A stretch of 64,000 bases of DNA from Kribbella monticola (GTDB lineage: Bacteria; Actinomycetota; Actinomycetes; Propionibacteriales; Kribbellaceae), in assembly GCF_003261635.1 (NCBI RefSeq), contig NZ_QFXK01000038.1, positions 186,001 through 250,000 of the forward strand, written 5' to 3'. How positions within the stretch are numbered: the first letter of the stretch is position 1; every line of letters begins with the position of its first letter. Position numbers and translations under genes: made by a program. The notes under the pieces are model-generated. The model was given only the letters and a program-made list of their open reading frames with translations, did not search any database and was not told the DNA's origin. This document shows positions 27,843 through 36,800 of this stretch, one piece after another.

Positions 27843-30192
27843 TGGCGTCCGGGCGATGCGAGTTGATCATCTGCGCAGGTGCGGCAGCGGGCGGCGCGGC
27901 GGGTTGTGCAGCAGCGGGCGGCACGGCGGGTTGTGCAGCAGCGGGTTGTGCAGCAGCGGGTTGTGCAGCGGGGGCTGCCGGGGCGGCGGGCGGCGTCGGC
28001 GTACCGGACAGGCCGTCGCGTACCGCGCCGAGTAGGCGCTCCTCGACTGCTTGTAGCTCCGCGATCCGCTGCCTGATCGCCTCCTCCTCGAGACGAGCCG
28101 ACGCCAGCAGCTCATCGGCCTCGGCCCTAGCGGTCTCGCGCAGATGATCGGCCGTCCGCTGGCTCGCGCTCAGCACGCTCAGCTCGTACCGCCGCAGCTC
28201 CCCGACCAGCGCACCCTGCTCGCGTTGCGCGTCCAGCACCGGCGCCATCGGATGATCGCTCTCCACTCCAGGCAGCGTCTGCTCCAGTTCCGCGATCTGC
28301 TGGTCGACGCGGGTGAACAGATCGGCCACATCGGTCCGCATCCGCCGGATCACCGTCGCCGCCGCATGAACCCGTTCGGTCGCCTCCCGCTCGCGCTCCA
28401 ATGCGGTCCGCTCGGCCGAGGCGATCACGTCCAGCGCGACCGCCGCTGCCCGCGACGCATCGTCGTCGGGCACCGGCACGACACCCGGACTTCCCGCACC
28501 AGGCGCGGCCGCCGCTGCCAGATCCGCTTCAGGCAGTACGTCAGCCGGCGTCGCGGTGGGGTCGGTCATCGCGACAGTCCGGCGCAGCGGCACCTCGCGG
28601 ATGAACAGCACCGCCAACAGGCTCACCAGGGCAGCGCCGGCCGCAATGGCGAAGATGCGCCCGGTCGCATCGCCGTACGCATGCCGCACGATGGTCGCCA
28701 GTTGCGGCGGGAGCGCTCCGACATCCAGCACGCTCTTCCCCGAACCGTTCTGGAGGGCCTGACCGGCTTGAGCTCCGGCAGGGCCGAGAGCGCGCAGATT
28801 CGAGGTGATCAGGTCCGTCACCCTGGTCGCGAGGACAGCGCCGAGCACGGAGACGCCCACAGCACCACCGAGGCTGCGGAAGAACGTGACCGATGCGCTG
28901 GCCGCACCGACCTCGCTGACGTCGACGGTGTTCTGTACGGCGAGGACCAGGTTCTGCATCATCATGCCCATGCCGATGCCCATCCCGAGCATCCCGAGTC
29001 CGACGTACCAGTAGGGGCTGGTGTGGTCGATCGTCCCCAGTACGGCGAGTCCCGCGACAAGGAACAGGCCGCCGAGGACGAGGTACCGCTTCCAATTGCC
29101 GAACCGCGTGATCAGCTGCCCGGCCCCGACCGAACCGACGAACGACCCGAACATCATCGGGATCGTCAGCAGCCCGGCCTCGGTGGCGCTGTAACCGCGG
29201 GCGATCTGAAAGTACTGGCCGAGGAAGACCGCGCTGCCGAACATCGCGATGCCGACCGCGAGGCTCGCCAGGATCGCCAGCGCCGTGGTGCGTTCACGAA
29301 CGACCTTCAACGGTACGAGCGGCTCGCTGGCCTTGCTCTCGGCGACGATCGCCAGGATCGCGAGCAGAGCCGTGCCACCCAGGAATTCCGCGGTCTCGCG
29401 CGACCACCAAGGGAAGTGGTCGCCGGCGAAAGTGACCCAGATCAGCGGCAGGCTCGCGGCCGCGCTGATCAGCAGGGCGCCGGCGTAGTCCATCTTCACC
29501 TTGCGCTTGATCAGCGGGAGATGGAGATAGCGCTGGAGAACGATGAGGCTGACGACTGCGAGCGGTACGCAGACGTAGAAGCACCAGCGCCAGCCGAGCC
29601 ATGAGGTGTCGACGATGACGCCGCCGAGCAGCGGTCCACTGACGGTCGCGACCGCGACGACGGCGCCCATGTAGCCGGAGTACCTGCCGCGATCGCGCGG
29701 TGGGATCGCCGCGCCGATGATCGCCTGGGCCAACGCCATCAGGCCCCCCATTGCGAGTCCTTGCAGTACTCGGGCGCCGATCAGGAACGGGACGTTGTGC
29801 GCCATCCCGGCAAGGGCCGAGCCGATCACGAACAGGATGATCGCGAGCTGCACGAGCAGCTTCTTGCTCATCAGGTCGGACAACTTGCCCCAGACCGGCG
29901 TGGACACGGTCATCGCGAGCAGGCTGGCGGTGATCACCCACGTGTACTGCGTCTGGGTGCCTTCGAGGTCAGCGATGATCGTCGGCAGAGCGTTGCTGAC
30001 GATCGTCGAACTGAGCACCGCGGTAAACAACGCCGCCAGCAACCCAGCCAAAATCTCAAGAATCTCCCGATGCGACAGCTCCGCATCACTCCGTACTCCG
30101 GTCGGCGGCGTCTCGGAGTCGGCCGGCGCTCCTGCGGGGCCTCCCATGGGGCCTCCTGCTGCGGGCGGGACCAAGGTTTGCGTGCCAGACAT
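27784..30192 (-). CDS. DHA2-family MFS drug transporter with coiled-coil C-terminal extension
   Basis: The 802-aa protein is larger than the usual 450-550 aa. Residues about 40-560 form 14 membrane segments of the EmrB/QacA drug:H+ antiporter family (GKLSDLMSKK loop, RVLQGLAMGG). After about residue 570 there is an acidic linker, a heptad-rich helical region (EREREATERVHAAA through ELEQTLP, then RAEADELLASARLEEEAIRQR) and an Ala/Pro/Gln repeat tail. The soluble tail resembles DivIVA-like coiled coils. It may anchor the pump at a site in the cell. Its 3' end overlaps SWIM. Confidence 0.85.
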   Translation of the reverse strand: MSGTQTLVPPAAGGPMGGPAGAPADSETPPTGVRSDAELSHREILEILAGLLAALFTAVLSSTIVSNALPTIIADLEGTQTQYTWVITASLLAMTVSTPVWGKLSDLMSKKLLVQLAIILFVIGSALAGMAHNVPFLIGARVLQGLAMGGLMALAQAIIGAAIPPRDRGRYSGYMGAVVAVATVSGPLLGGVIVDTSWLGWRWCFYVCVPLAVVSLIVLQRYLHLPLIKRKVKMDYAGALLISAAASLPLIWVTFAGDHFPWWSRETAEFLGGTALLAILAIVAESKASEPLVPLKVVRERTTALAILASLAVGIAMFGSAVFLGQYFQIARGYSATEAGLLTIPMMFGSFVGSVGAGQLITRFGNWKRYLVLGGLFLVAGLAVLGTIDHTSPYWYVGLGMLGMGIGMGMMMQNLVLAVQNTVDVSEVGAASASVTFFRSLGGAVGVSVLGAVLATRVTDLITSNLRALGPAGAQAGQALQNGSGKSVLDVGALPPQLATIVRHAYGDATGRIFAIAAGAALVSLLAVLFIREVPLRRTVAMTDPTATPADVLPEADLAAAAAPGAGSPGVVPVPDDDASRAAAVALDVIASAERTALEREREATERVHAAATVIRRMRTDVADLFTRVDQQIAELEQTLPGVESDHPMAPVLDAQREQGALVGELRRYELSVLSASQRTADHLRETARAEADELLASARLEEEAIRQRIAELQAVEERLLGAVRDGLSGTPTPPAAPAAPAAQPAAAQPAAAQPAVPPAAAQPAAPPAAAPAQMINSHRPDANVDHGNGYPAHEKERQAFG
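27928..27972. repeat. Three 15-bp tandem repeats in the transporter tail
   Basis: Units at 27928, 27943 and 27958 share GGGTTGTGCAGCAGC; a fourth copy lies at 27901. They encode in-frame Ala/Gln/Pro pentapeptides at the C-terminus of the MFS protein. Confidence 0.8.
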
Positions 30193-30866
30193 CGGGTGTC
30201 CGTTCTCCTGCGCGATCGTTCGGCCGGCGCAGCTGATCGAGCCACACCGGGGCGGAAGACGGCGGCCGGCACCTCGCCCTACCTGGACGAGCCCTCACCC
30301 GAACCACATTTGGTTGCAGGACCCAACAATACGGCCCGACGTTTTCTTTTGAGACACCCACTGCCACGGAACGCGTTCTCCACGTACCATCTCAGCCTGT
30401 TGAGTAATCAACAAAAGCCTCGGTGGAGCTGTCAGGGCCCACCGAGGCCCCTCCCCCAAGCGGCACCCAGACCACCGCAGCACAGGCATCCCCGACACCG
30501 ACCTCTGCACGACGCAGCATCACGGACGCCCACCCTCCCGCTAACCCCACCCGCCACTCGCCACCCAGCAAATCCCCACTCTCCCCATCCGCCCCCACCA
30601 CGTGGGCTCAACTCCGCTCCGAAGGGTTACCCCACCGCCATACCAACGGGGCAACCCCCACAGCAGAAGTGAACCCCTCCCACCAGGAGCCGGAGCCGCA
30701 GCGCGACACCAGCGAGCGCGTGAGCGGCAGGTGTGGGGACGCTCTCTTGCCGGGTTGGGACGGGTCGCCTCGAACTGTCCGCGGGCGGGCGGCGTACGGA
30801 CATCCTGCCTGCGCGCGACTTGACGGCGTACGGGTCGCGAGTGGGGCGGGTGTGGTGTGGAAGGGG
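30193..30866. other. Intergenic region upstream of the drug transporter
   Basis: I find no gene here that I can support. An imperfect inverted repeat GTTGA-GTAA-TCAAC lies at 30399-30412, about 200 bp upstream of the transporter start, and could be a MarR- or TetR-type operator. Most of the remainder is Pro/Arg-coding in every frame, which fits non-coding GC-rich sequence. Confidence 0.5.
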
Positions 30867-31109
30867 TCAGGGGGTGCGGACGGATTGCTGGTTTACCCAG
30901 ACCAGGTGGCCGTGGTGGCTGACCAGGATTTCGTCGTCGCGGTGGGACAGGGCCTGGCCGGCGATCCAGCGGCCGCCGATGCGGACCTGGACGTCGACGG
31001 GCCTGGCTGGAGAGGTGGCGACAGGCATGGCACTCGACTTCTTGACAGGGGCGGCAGCGGGTTGACGGCGTCGTGGAGCACGGTGGGGGTGGTGATGCAG
31101 ATCGGTCAT
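30867..31109 (-). CDS. Small conserved-looking protein, function unknown
   Basis: The start is ATG 31109 with GAGGACGAAG upstream. The product is 80 aa. The N-terminus is basic and Pro-rich with several His. The C-terminal 45 residues have a regular beta pattern (VDVQVRIGGRWIAGQ, EILVSHHGHLVWV). No family is recognised. It stands alone. Confidence 0.5.
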   Translation of the reverse strand: MTDLHHHPHRAPRRRQPAAAPVKKSSAMPVATSPARPVDVQVRIGGRWIAGQALSHRDDEILVSHHGHLVWVNQQSVRTP

Positions 31110-31354
31110 CTTCGTCCTCGGCAGGGACCGCAGTCGTCGACGCATCCAACGCCGGCTGGCTGCTCAACCAAAGGCCACCTTACAGCGGGTCACCGCTCAG
31201 ACCCAGCGGTAACCCGAACTGTCCGATCGTTGGAATCACCGATGGAATCCTCAACCAGGTAAGGACTTTCGAACTGTTCATCTGAAAGTAGACCTCAAGT
31301 CCCCCCGAACTTCCTGACCGGTCAACAGCTGGGGGTTGCTGGAGAATTGGCAGG

Positions 31355-31726
31355 TCAGCGCCAGGACGGGAGTTGTTGGAGGGACCAGGTGTTGCCGTCC
31401 GGGTCGGCGAAGAAGACGAAGTGGCCCCAGGGGAACTCCTGTACTTCGGAGACCTCGACGCCGCGCTCGATCAGTTCGGCGCGGGCGGCGGCTACGTCGG
31501 CCACGACGATCTGGAGGCCGCGGACCGAGCCTGGTTCCGCCTGTGGCAACCCGGTGCCGATGGCGATCGAGCAGGCCGAGCCCGGCGGGGTGAGCTGGAC
31601 GAAGCGCAGTTCGTCGTTGACCTGGTGGTCGTGGTCGGCATGGAATCCGACCTGCTCGGTGTAGAACGCCTTCGCCCGGTCCACGTCGGACACCGGTACC
31701 GAGACCAGTTCCAGCTTCCAGTCCAT
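31355..31726 (-). CDS. VOC (glyoxalase-fold) family protein
   Basis: The 123-aa product has the paired beta-alpha-beta-beta-beta units of the vicinal oxygen chelate fold. LELVSVPVSDVDRAKAFYTEQVGF forms the first and FAFVFFADPDGN-like sequence forms the last, with the metal-ligand Glu/His positions only partly clear. Members serve as glyoxalases, dioxygenases, or antibiotic-binding resistance proteins. Specificity cannot be told. It is transcribed alone, opposite to the holin-like operon. Confidence 0.88.
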   Translation of the reverse strand: MDWKLELVSVPVSDVDRAKAFYTEQVGFHADHDHQVNDELRFVQLTPPGSACSIAIGTGLPQAEPGSVRGLQIVVADVAAARAELIERGVEVSEVQEFPWGHFVFFADPDGNTWSLQQLPSWR

Positions 31727-31849
31727 CTTGTTCCCTCCCGGAGATCGCCTGGCTGCAATCTACCGATCGCGACCGGTCAGGCCGGCCCGGTCGCTTGGTG
31801 TGAACACCGATGGGTACCGGGCCATTACGCCAACAACGGGAGACGGACC

Positions 31850-32320
31850 ATGACGACGCACCCATCGGCCGTCCGGGAGGACGGTCACCGGACCGCGCGG
31901 GACGACGGTCACCGGACCGGTCAGGACGAGCACATCGGCGCCTTGGTGGCTCAGTTGAGCAGCGACGTGAGCCGGCTGGTTCGCGATGAGTTCCAGCTCG
32001 CCAAGGCCGAACTGAAGGACAAGGGCAAGGAAGCCGGGATCGGCCTCGGGCTGTTCGGTGGCGCGGGCACGGTCGCCGTGTACGGCGTGGGCGCGCTGGT
32101 GGCGGCCGCCATCCTCGGACTCGCGGCCGCAGTACCGGCGTGGTTGTCGGCGCTGTTGATCGCGCTCGTGCTGTTCGCGATCGCCGGAGTGGCCGCGTTG
32201 CTTGGCAAGCGGCATGTCAGCCACGCCACCCCGCCGGTGCCGCAGCAGGCCGTCGAGGGAGTTCACGAGGACCTGGAAGCGCTGAAGGGGCACGAGCCGG
32301 AAGGTAGGGCAGTTCGATGA
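31850..32320 (+). CDS. Phage holin family / Actinobacterial envelope protein
   Basis: The 156-aa product starts at ATG 31850 after GGGAGACGG. Two near-identical short blocks containing DGHRT precede a helical region (LVRDEFQLAKAELKDKGKEAG) and two membrane helices (about 75-97 and 102-123). This is the 'phage holin family' (DUF1469-like) seen beside DUF3618 and DUF4235 genes in actinobacteria; there is no sign of a phage. The stop overlaps the next gene by 4 bp. Confidence 0.8.
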   Translation: MTTHPSAVREDGHRTARDDGHRTGQDEHIGALVAQLSSDVSRLVRDEFQLAKAELKDKGKEAGIGLGLFGGAGTVAVYGVGALVAAAILGLAAAVPAWLSALLIALVLFAIAGVAALLGKRHVSHATPPVPQQAVEGVHEDLEALKGHEPEGRAVR

Positions 32321-32781
32321 CCACCACCAAGAACACCCAGCTGAGCGAGACCGAGGCGCTCCGCGCGGATCTGGAAATGACGAGGCAGCACCTGGCCGAC
32401 ACTGTGCAGGAGCTCAGCCGTCAGCTCAACGTCCCGCGCCGCATCAAGGACTCCGCTGCCCAAGCGCGCCACCGCGCCGCCGAAGCAGCAGGCACCGCCG
32501 GTCACCGAGCCGCCGACGCAGCCAGCACAGCCAGCCAGCGAGCCGCCGCAGTCGCTGGTACTGCGCGCCAGCGAGTCGCAGCAGTCGCCGGTACAGCCGG
32601 CCACCGCGCGGCGGAAGTTACCGGTACGGCGGGTCAGCGGGCCGCTTCGGTTGCTGGGACCACTGGGGAGCGGGCCAAGCAGGTACCGAGCCTCACCAAG
32701 CAGCATCCGGGCATCACCGCGGCGATCAGCGGCGTCGTGGCCGGAGCCGCGGCCGTCTGGATCGCGGGCGGTGGAAAGTGA
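32317..32781 (+). CDS. DUF3618 protein with Ala-rich 11-residue repeats
   Basis: The 154-aa product shows the DUF3618 start (SETEALRADLEMTRQHLADTVQEL), then about six repeats of an 11-residue unit like GTAGHRAAEVA, forming an amphipathic helix. A membrane segment near ITAAISGVVAGAAAVWIAG ends it. It lies between the holin-like and DUF4235 genes with 4-bp overlaps. The module is common in actinobacterial envelopes; function is unknown. Confidence 0.85.
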   Translation: MTTTKNTQLSETEALRADLEMTRQHLADTVQELSRQLNVPRRIKDSAAQARHRAAEAAGTAGHRAADAASTASQRAAAVAGTARQRVAAVAGTAGHRAAEVTGTAGQRAASVAGTTGERAKQVPSLTKQHPGITAAISGVVAGAAAVWIAGGGK

Positions 32782-33050
32782 CCAAGGCCGCCAAAATCGC
32801 CTACCGCCCGTTCGGCCTGTTGTCCGGTATCGCCGGCGGATTGGTCGCCGGTGTCGTCTTCAAGCAGGTCTGGCGCCGGATCAGCGATGAGGAAGACGCC
32901 CCGGACGCGCTGCAATCGGAATATCCGTGGCGCGAAGTTCTGCTCGCGGCCGCACTGCAGGGTGCCGTGTACGCCGTGGTCAAAGCGGCGATCGACCGCG
33001 GCGGCGCCAAGGCGTTCGAACGCTGGACCGGCGAATGGCCGGGTAACTGA
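32778..33050 (+). CDS. DUF4235 membrane protein
   Basis: The 90-aa product has a membrane segment near residues 8-28 (YRPFGLLSGIAGGLVAGVVF), then KQVWRRI and a second helix (EVLLAAALQGAVYAVVKAAIDRGG). The sequence and size match DUF4235. It ends the three-gene operon, with a GTG start overlapping the previous stop. The operon terminates at two hairpins downstream. Confidence 0.88.
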   Translation: MTKAAKIAYRPFGLLSGIAGGLVAGVVFKQVWRRISDEEDAPDALQSEYPWREVLLAAALQGAVYAVVKAAIDRGGAKAFERWTGEWPGN

Positions 33051-33057
33051 AATCGTG

Positions 33058-33114
33058 CCCTGTGTCACGTAATGCAGGAAAACCCGAATAAAACAAGGGT
33101 TTTCGGGCACAGGG
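33058..33114 (+). terminator. Nested double stem-loop
   Basis: CCCTGTG (33058-33064) pairs with CACAGGG (33108-33114). Inside it GAAAACCC (33078-33085) pairs perfectly with GGGTTTTC (33097-33104). Position at the end of the DUF4235 operon suggests a terminator, but the two-tier shape could be another structured RNA. Confidence 0.7.
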
Positions 33115-33137
33115 TCAGAGCAGGTGATGGTAACCGG

Positions 33138-33167
33138 GCCCCGGTGTTGAGCAGACAGCACCGGGGC
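33138..33167 (+). terminator. GC-rich hairpin, probable terminator
   Basis: GCCCCGGTG (33138-33146) pairs perfectly with CACCGGGGC (33159-33167), with a 12-nt loop, followed by TGTTCCC. It is a second hairpin between DUF4235 and the LysR gene. Confidence 0.7.
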
Positions 33168-33337
33168 TGTTCCCTGTCCACCGCCGGATTCGGGCCTTCC
33201 CGGGTTGCCCCGTGGCCCTCACGCAGTGTCGTTGAAGGAATCACGTTGAGTGTGCTGAGGTCTCGACGTCAACACGCAGTCGCACTAACGTCGCATTCTC
33301 TGGTCGTCACTGCAGGTAGGAAGGTTCCACAAGCGTC

Positions 33338-34210
33338 ATGGACGTCGATTTACGGCTGGTCCGGTATTTCTTGGTGATGGCGGAGGAGCTGCATTTCACT
33401 GCGGCCGCGCGCCGGCTCTATGTGTCACAACCGGCCTTGAGCAACCAGATCCGCCGCTTGGAGGCCCAGCTCGGGGCCCAGCTGTTCGAACGGTCGCCCC
33501 GGGGAGTCAGCCTGACCGCGGCAGGTGACGCCTTCCTGCCGCACGCGCGCGGCGCACTCGCCGCGATCCGGTCCGGGGTGGCCGACGCGACCGCAGCGGC
33601 CGGCCGGGATCAGGTACTGCGTATCGATGTGCTCCAGACCGATCTGGCGACTCCCCGTGCCGTGCTGGCCAGGTTGCGGGATCGCCTTCCGTCGCTCCGG
33701 CTCGAAGTGAGCAGCCGCGGTACGCGAGACCAGGAGCGCCGCCTGCTCAGCGGTGAACTGGATCTGGCCCTTTGCGGCTCGACGGCGCATTGTCCCGAAG
33801 GGGTGGCCCAGCGACTGATCCGGCGCGAGGCACTCGGCGTCGCCCTGCCCGCGGATCATCCGCTCGCCTCGGCCGAAGCAGTCGCCGTACGGGAGCTGAC
33901 CGGTGAGACCCACTACCTGCCGCGGGACGACTTCGCGCCGGAGTGGAACGAGTTCGTGTTGGCCTGTTGCCGTACTGCCGGATTCACGCCGCGTCGGCAT
34001 CCCGCCAGCACGGACGGGACGAGTTCTGCGCTGGAGCTGGTTCGGGCCGGCGAGTGTGTGGCGGTCGGGCTGCTCTCCACCCCGCACCCCGCAGGCGTCG
34101 TTGTCCGGCCCTTGGCCGCTGGTGTCCCACCTTATGGATGGTCCTTGCGCTGGCGCGATTCGGCGCGCACACCGGCGGCCGCCCTGGCCGCGCTTCGTAA
34201 CCTGGAGTAG
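33338..34210 (+). CDS. LysR family transcriptional regulator
   Basis: The 290-aa product has an N-terminal winged HTH (YFLVMAEELHFTAAARRLYVSQPALSNQIRRLE) and a LysR substrate-binding domain from about residue 90. LysR regulators bind upstream of divergent targets, but the neighbouring upstream operon runs toward it and the next gene is a sigma factor. The likely target is not visible. AGGAAGG lies about 13 nt before the ATG. Confidence 0.92.
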   Translation: MDVDLRLVRYFLVMAEELHFTAAARRLYVSQPALSNQIRRLEAQLGAQLFERSPRGVSLTAAGDAFLPHARGALAAIRSGVADATAAAGRDQVLRIDVLQTDLATPRAVLARLRDRLPSLRLEVSSRGTRDQERRLLSGELDLALCGSTAHCPEGVAQRLIRREALGVALPADHPLASAEAVAVRELTGETHYLPRDDFAPEWNEFVLACCRTAGFTPRRHPASTDGTSSALELVRAGECVAVGLLSTPHPAGVVVRPLAAGVPPYGWSLRWRDSARTPAAALAALRNLE

Positions 34211-34404
34211 TTTTCCGGGCCGTTCACGCTGAGTTTCCCCTTGCCACACAGTGTTTCCGTCCGGTCACGACACCTGCGGGTTGGTGAAGGTCGGAGGTCG
34301 GATGCATAACTTCGGGTTTTATAGGGTAGGAATGACTCACACAGATATTGACCGCGGTCCAGACATGTGCCGCGCCGTGACTCACTGTCGCGAGGTCAAG
34401 AATC

Positions 34405-35232
34405 ATGGTTACCGCACTTGCCAGCACCACCGTCGACGAGCAGTCTGCACCGAACGATCCGAAGCAGCGCCGCGACCGAGCCACCCGGGCCCTGTTGGTC
34501 CAGCGGGCCGGCTCCACGAACGAAGAAGAGCGTCAGTCCCTGCTCGAGCAGGCGATCGAGCTCAACCTGGGCATCGCCCACAGCATCGCGAGCCGGTTCC
34601 GCGGCCGCGGGGTCGAGTCCGACGACCTTGACCAGGTCGCCTACCTCGGCCTGCTGAAGGCGGCCCGTAGCTACCGGCCGGACACGGAGACGCCGTTCCT
34701 GGCGTACGCCGTACCGACCATCCGTGGCGAGGTGAAACGGTACTTCCGGGACTGTTCCTGGACCGTCCGGATCCCGCGCCGCCTGCAGGAACTGCAGGGC
34801 TCCATCGCGGCCGCCCGGCCGCAACTGGTTCAGGACCTGCAGCGTGATCCCACGCTGGAGGAACTCGCCGAGGCGATCGGTGTCGAGGTCGGCGACGTCG
34901 AGGCCGCCATCGCCGCGGACGGCTGCTTTTCCGTCCTCTCCCTGGACCGCCCGATGGACGGCGAATCGACCGCCAGCCTGGCCGACACGATCGCTGACGA
35001 AGAAGATTCAGCCTTCGAGCAGACCGAAGCGGTCGCCGTCCTCGAACCGGTACTGAACGGCCTGTCCGCGCGCGAACGCAAGATTCTCGAGCTGCGCTTC
35101 GTCGAGGGACACACCCAGGCCGACATCGGCGCCGAGATCGGCGTCAGCCAGATGCAGGTCTCCCGGCTGCTGCGCGGCATTCTCGACCGGCTGCGCAACC
35201 AGATCGAGCCGCCTGCCGCTGTCGCGGCCTGA
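34405..35232 (+). CDS. SigB/SigF-type RNA polymerase sigma factor
   Basis: The 275-aa protein shows region 2 (NLGIAHSIASRFRGRGVESDDLDQVAYLGLLKAARSYRP, then FLAYAVPTIRGEVKRYFRD), region 3 and region 4 (LSARERKILELRFVEGHTQADIGAEIGVSQMQVSRLLR). This layout, without region 1.1, matches group 3 stress sigma factors. They are usually controlled by anti-sigma and STAS antagonists; a STAS gene lies about 10 kb away. Upstream are a GACCGCGGTC palindrome (34349-34358) and two TGACTCAC copies. Confidence 0.93.
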   Translation: MVTALASTTVDEQSAPNDPKQRRDRATRALLVQRAGSTNEEERQSLLEQAIELNLGIAHSIASRFRGRGVESDDLDQVAYLGLLKAARSYRPDTETPFLAYAVPTIRGEVKRYFRDCSWTVRIPRRLQELQGSIAAARPQLVQDLQRDPTLEELAEAIGVEVGDVEAAIAADGCFSVLSLDRPMDGESTASLADTIADEEDSAFEQTEAVAVLEPVLNGLSARERKILELRFVEGHTQADIGAEIGVSQMQVSRLLRGILDRLRNQIEPPAAVAA

Positions 35233-35321
35233 TCAGCTCCGATCACCCGCGAACGCCTCCCCCGTTGGCGGTCCGCCGTAAACTTGTCTGTACGGCGGAC
35301 CACCAGCGGACGGGAAGTCAG

Positions 35322-35819
35322 ATGCCCACGGCACCGATCTTCGTGGTTCAGTTGCACGACGCCCGGCGGCTGCATTACGACGTCCGGCTCGAGGTCGACG
35401 GTGTGCTGAAGTCCTGGGCCGTACCGCGTGGTCCTTCGCTGGACCCGTCGGTCAAGCGGCTCGCCGTCTTCACCACCGACCACTCGATCGAGTACGCCGA
35501 GTACGAAGGCGTCATCGCCGACAGCCAGTACGGCAGCGGTGCCGTGATCGTCTGGGACGCCGGCATCTACCAGAACCTCACCAGGGACAAGCAGCGCCTC
35601 GTCGATCCGGCCACGGCCATCGATCGAGGCCACTTCAAGTTCCGGTTGCAGGGCGTCAAACTCAACGGCGTCTTCGCCTTCACCCGGACCGAGCGCGACT
35701 GGCTGCTGGTCAAGGTTCGTGACGAGGATGCCGATCCTCTGCTCGACCTCACCGTTGCCGAACCACGCTCGATCCTGAGCGGACTGACGATCGAGGAGAT
35801 GGCTGCTACTGGAAGCTGA
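35322..35819 (+). CDS. Stand-alone LigD-type 3'-phosphoesterase
   Basis: The start is ATG 35322 (GGGAAGTCAG upstream). The 165-aa product has the LigD phosphoesterase signature FVVQLHDARRLHYDVRLEVDG (conserved His and Asp), WAVPRGPSLDP, and a CGxY-like EYEGVIADSQYGSGAVIVWDAG block. LigD PE domains trim 3'-phosphates and ribonucleotides during non-homologous end joining. No ligase or polymerase domain and no Ku gene are attached. Its last 14 bp overlap the convergent azlD gene. Confidence 0.88.
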   Translation: MPTAPIFVVQLHDARRLHYDVRLEVDGVLKSWAVPRGPSLDPSVKRLAVFTTDHSIEYAEYEGVIADSQYGSGAVIVWDAGIYQNLTRDKQRLVDPATAIDRGHFKFRLQGVKLNGVFAFTRTERDWLLVKVRDEDADPLLDLTVAEPRSILSGLTIEEMAATGS

Positions 35820-36114
35820 GTCGCAGCAGAGCAGTGACGGCGATGCCGCCCGCGACCGCCACCAGCATCGGCACCTTGGTCAGACAGAGCCCGCCTGCCA
35901 CGCCCACTCCGGCAAGCTCAGTCCAGTCCACCTCGCGCCAGCCCGGACCACCGAGGTCGGTCACGATCAACCCTGCAAGCAGGACCGGAGCCGTCAAGGC
36001 GGTCATCCTCACCACCGCCGGTGGGAGCTTCTTGCTCCCGATCACCAACGGCGCGCTCGCCTTCATCAGCCAACTGATCACCGTGAGCACAAGAACCGAA
36101 AGCCACATCTTCAT
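35806..36114 (-). CDS. azlD: AzlD family branched-chain amino acid exporter subunit
   Basis: The 102-aa protein has four short membrane segments typical of AzlD (LSVLVLTVISWLMKA, VLLAGLIV, LCLTKVPMLVAVAGG). It pairs with AzlC to form an exporter of branched-chain amino acids or analogues. ATG overlaps the azlC stop by 4 bp. Confidence 0.88.
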   Translation of the reverse strand: MKMWLSVLVLTVISWLMKASAPLVIGSKKLPPAVVRMTALTAPVLLAGLIVTDLGGPGWREVDWTELAGVGVAGGLCLTKVPMLVAVAGGIAVTALLRLSFQ

Positions 36115-36800
36115 TCCTGCTCACCACCTTTCTCCGGCAGAACACCCAAGAGGGCCGCGGTCGTCGCGCCGAGCAGCGCATAACCGGGTGCGGTGACGAA
36201 GAGCAGCGCCGCGGCGATCGCCGCTCCCAGTACCGCGGCCACCAGCGCCCGGGACGATCGGCGCAACTCGTCCAGCGCCAGGATCACGAAGAACGCCGGG
36301 AAGGCGACGTCGAGCCCGAGCCGGTGCATCAGGTCCGGCGAGGGTGCAACCAGTACGCCGATGGCAGTCCCGCTCACCCAGGTCAGCCATTGCGTTGCGC
36401 TCGCCCCGATCAACCGGCCCACGTCGTACTCGCCATTGTTGCGGTGGGCAACGACGAAGGAGGCGTCGACCAGCGTCTGGGCTTTCAGAGCGCGAGACAG
36501 CCGGCCGCCTTGCAGGCTGTTGTTCAGCGCCAGGCTCATCACGAGGTACCGGGCGTTGATGAGCACCGCCGCGGTGACGGCCGCGACAGCCGAGCCGCCG
36601 GCGAGCGTCGACAGCAGGGTGAACTGGGCCGATCCGGAGAACGCGAACATCGAGAACAGGATCGGCAGCCCGAATCCCCAGCCCCGGGCGCGCGCTTCGG
36701 CGCCGAAGCTGAGCGCGAGCACGAAACCCGCCGTCGCGGGGCCGATACCGAGCCGCATCCCGTCGAGGAAGGCCGTCTTCTTCTCCGTGCGCAGACTCAT
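36111..36800 (-). CDS. azlC: AzlC family branched-chain amino acid exporter subunit
   Basis: The start is ATG 36800, overlapping the CGNR gene's stop (ATGA). The 229-aa membrane protein has the AzlC signature FSGSAQFTLL, and INARYLVMSLAL mid-protein. Six or more membrane segments are visible. It is the larger subunit of the AzlCD exporter. Its operon partner upstream is a CGNR regulator, which probably controls it. Confidence 0.9.
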   Translation of the reverse strand: MSLRTEKKTAFLDGMRLGIGPATAGFVLALSFGAEARARGWGFGLPILFSMFAFSGSAQFTLLSTLAGGSAVAAVTAAVLINARYLVMSLALNNSLQGGRLSRALKAQTLVDASFVVAHRNNGEYDVGRLIGASATQWLTWVSGTAIGVLVAPSPDLMHRLGLDVAFPAFFVILALDELRRSSRALVAAVLGAAIAAALLFVTAPGYALLGATTAALLGVLPEKGGEQE

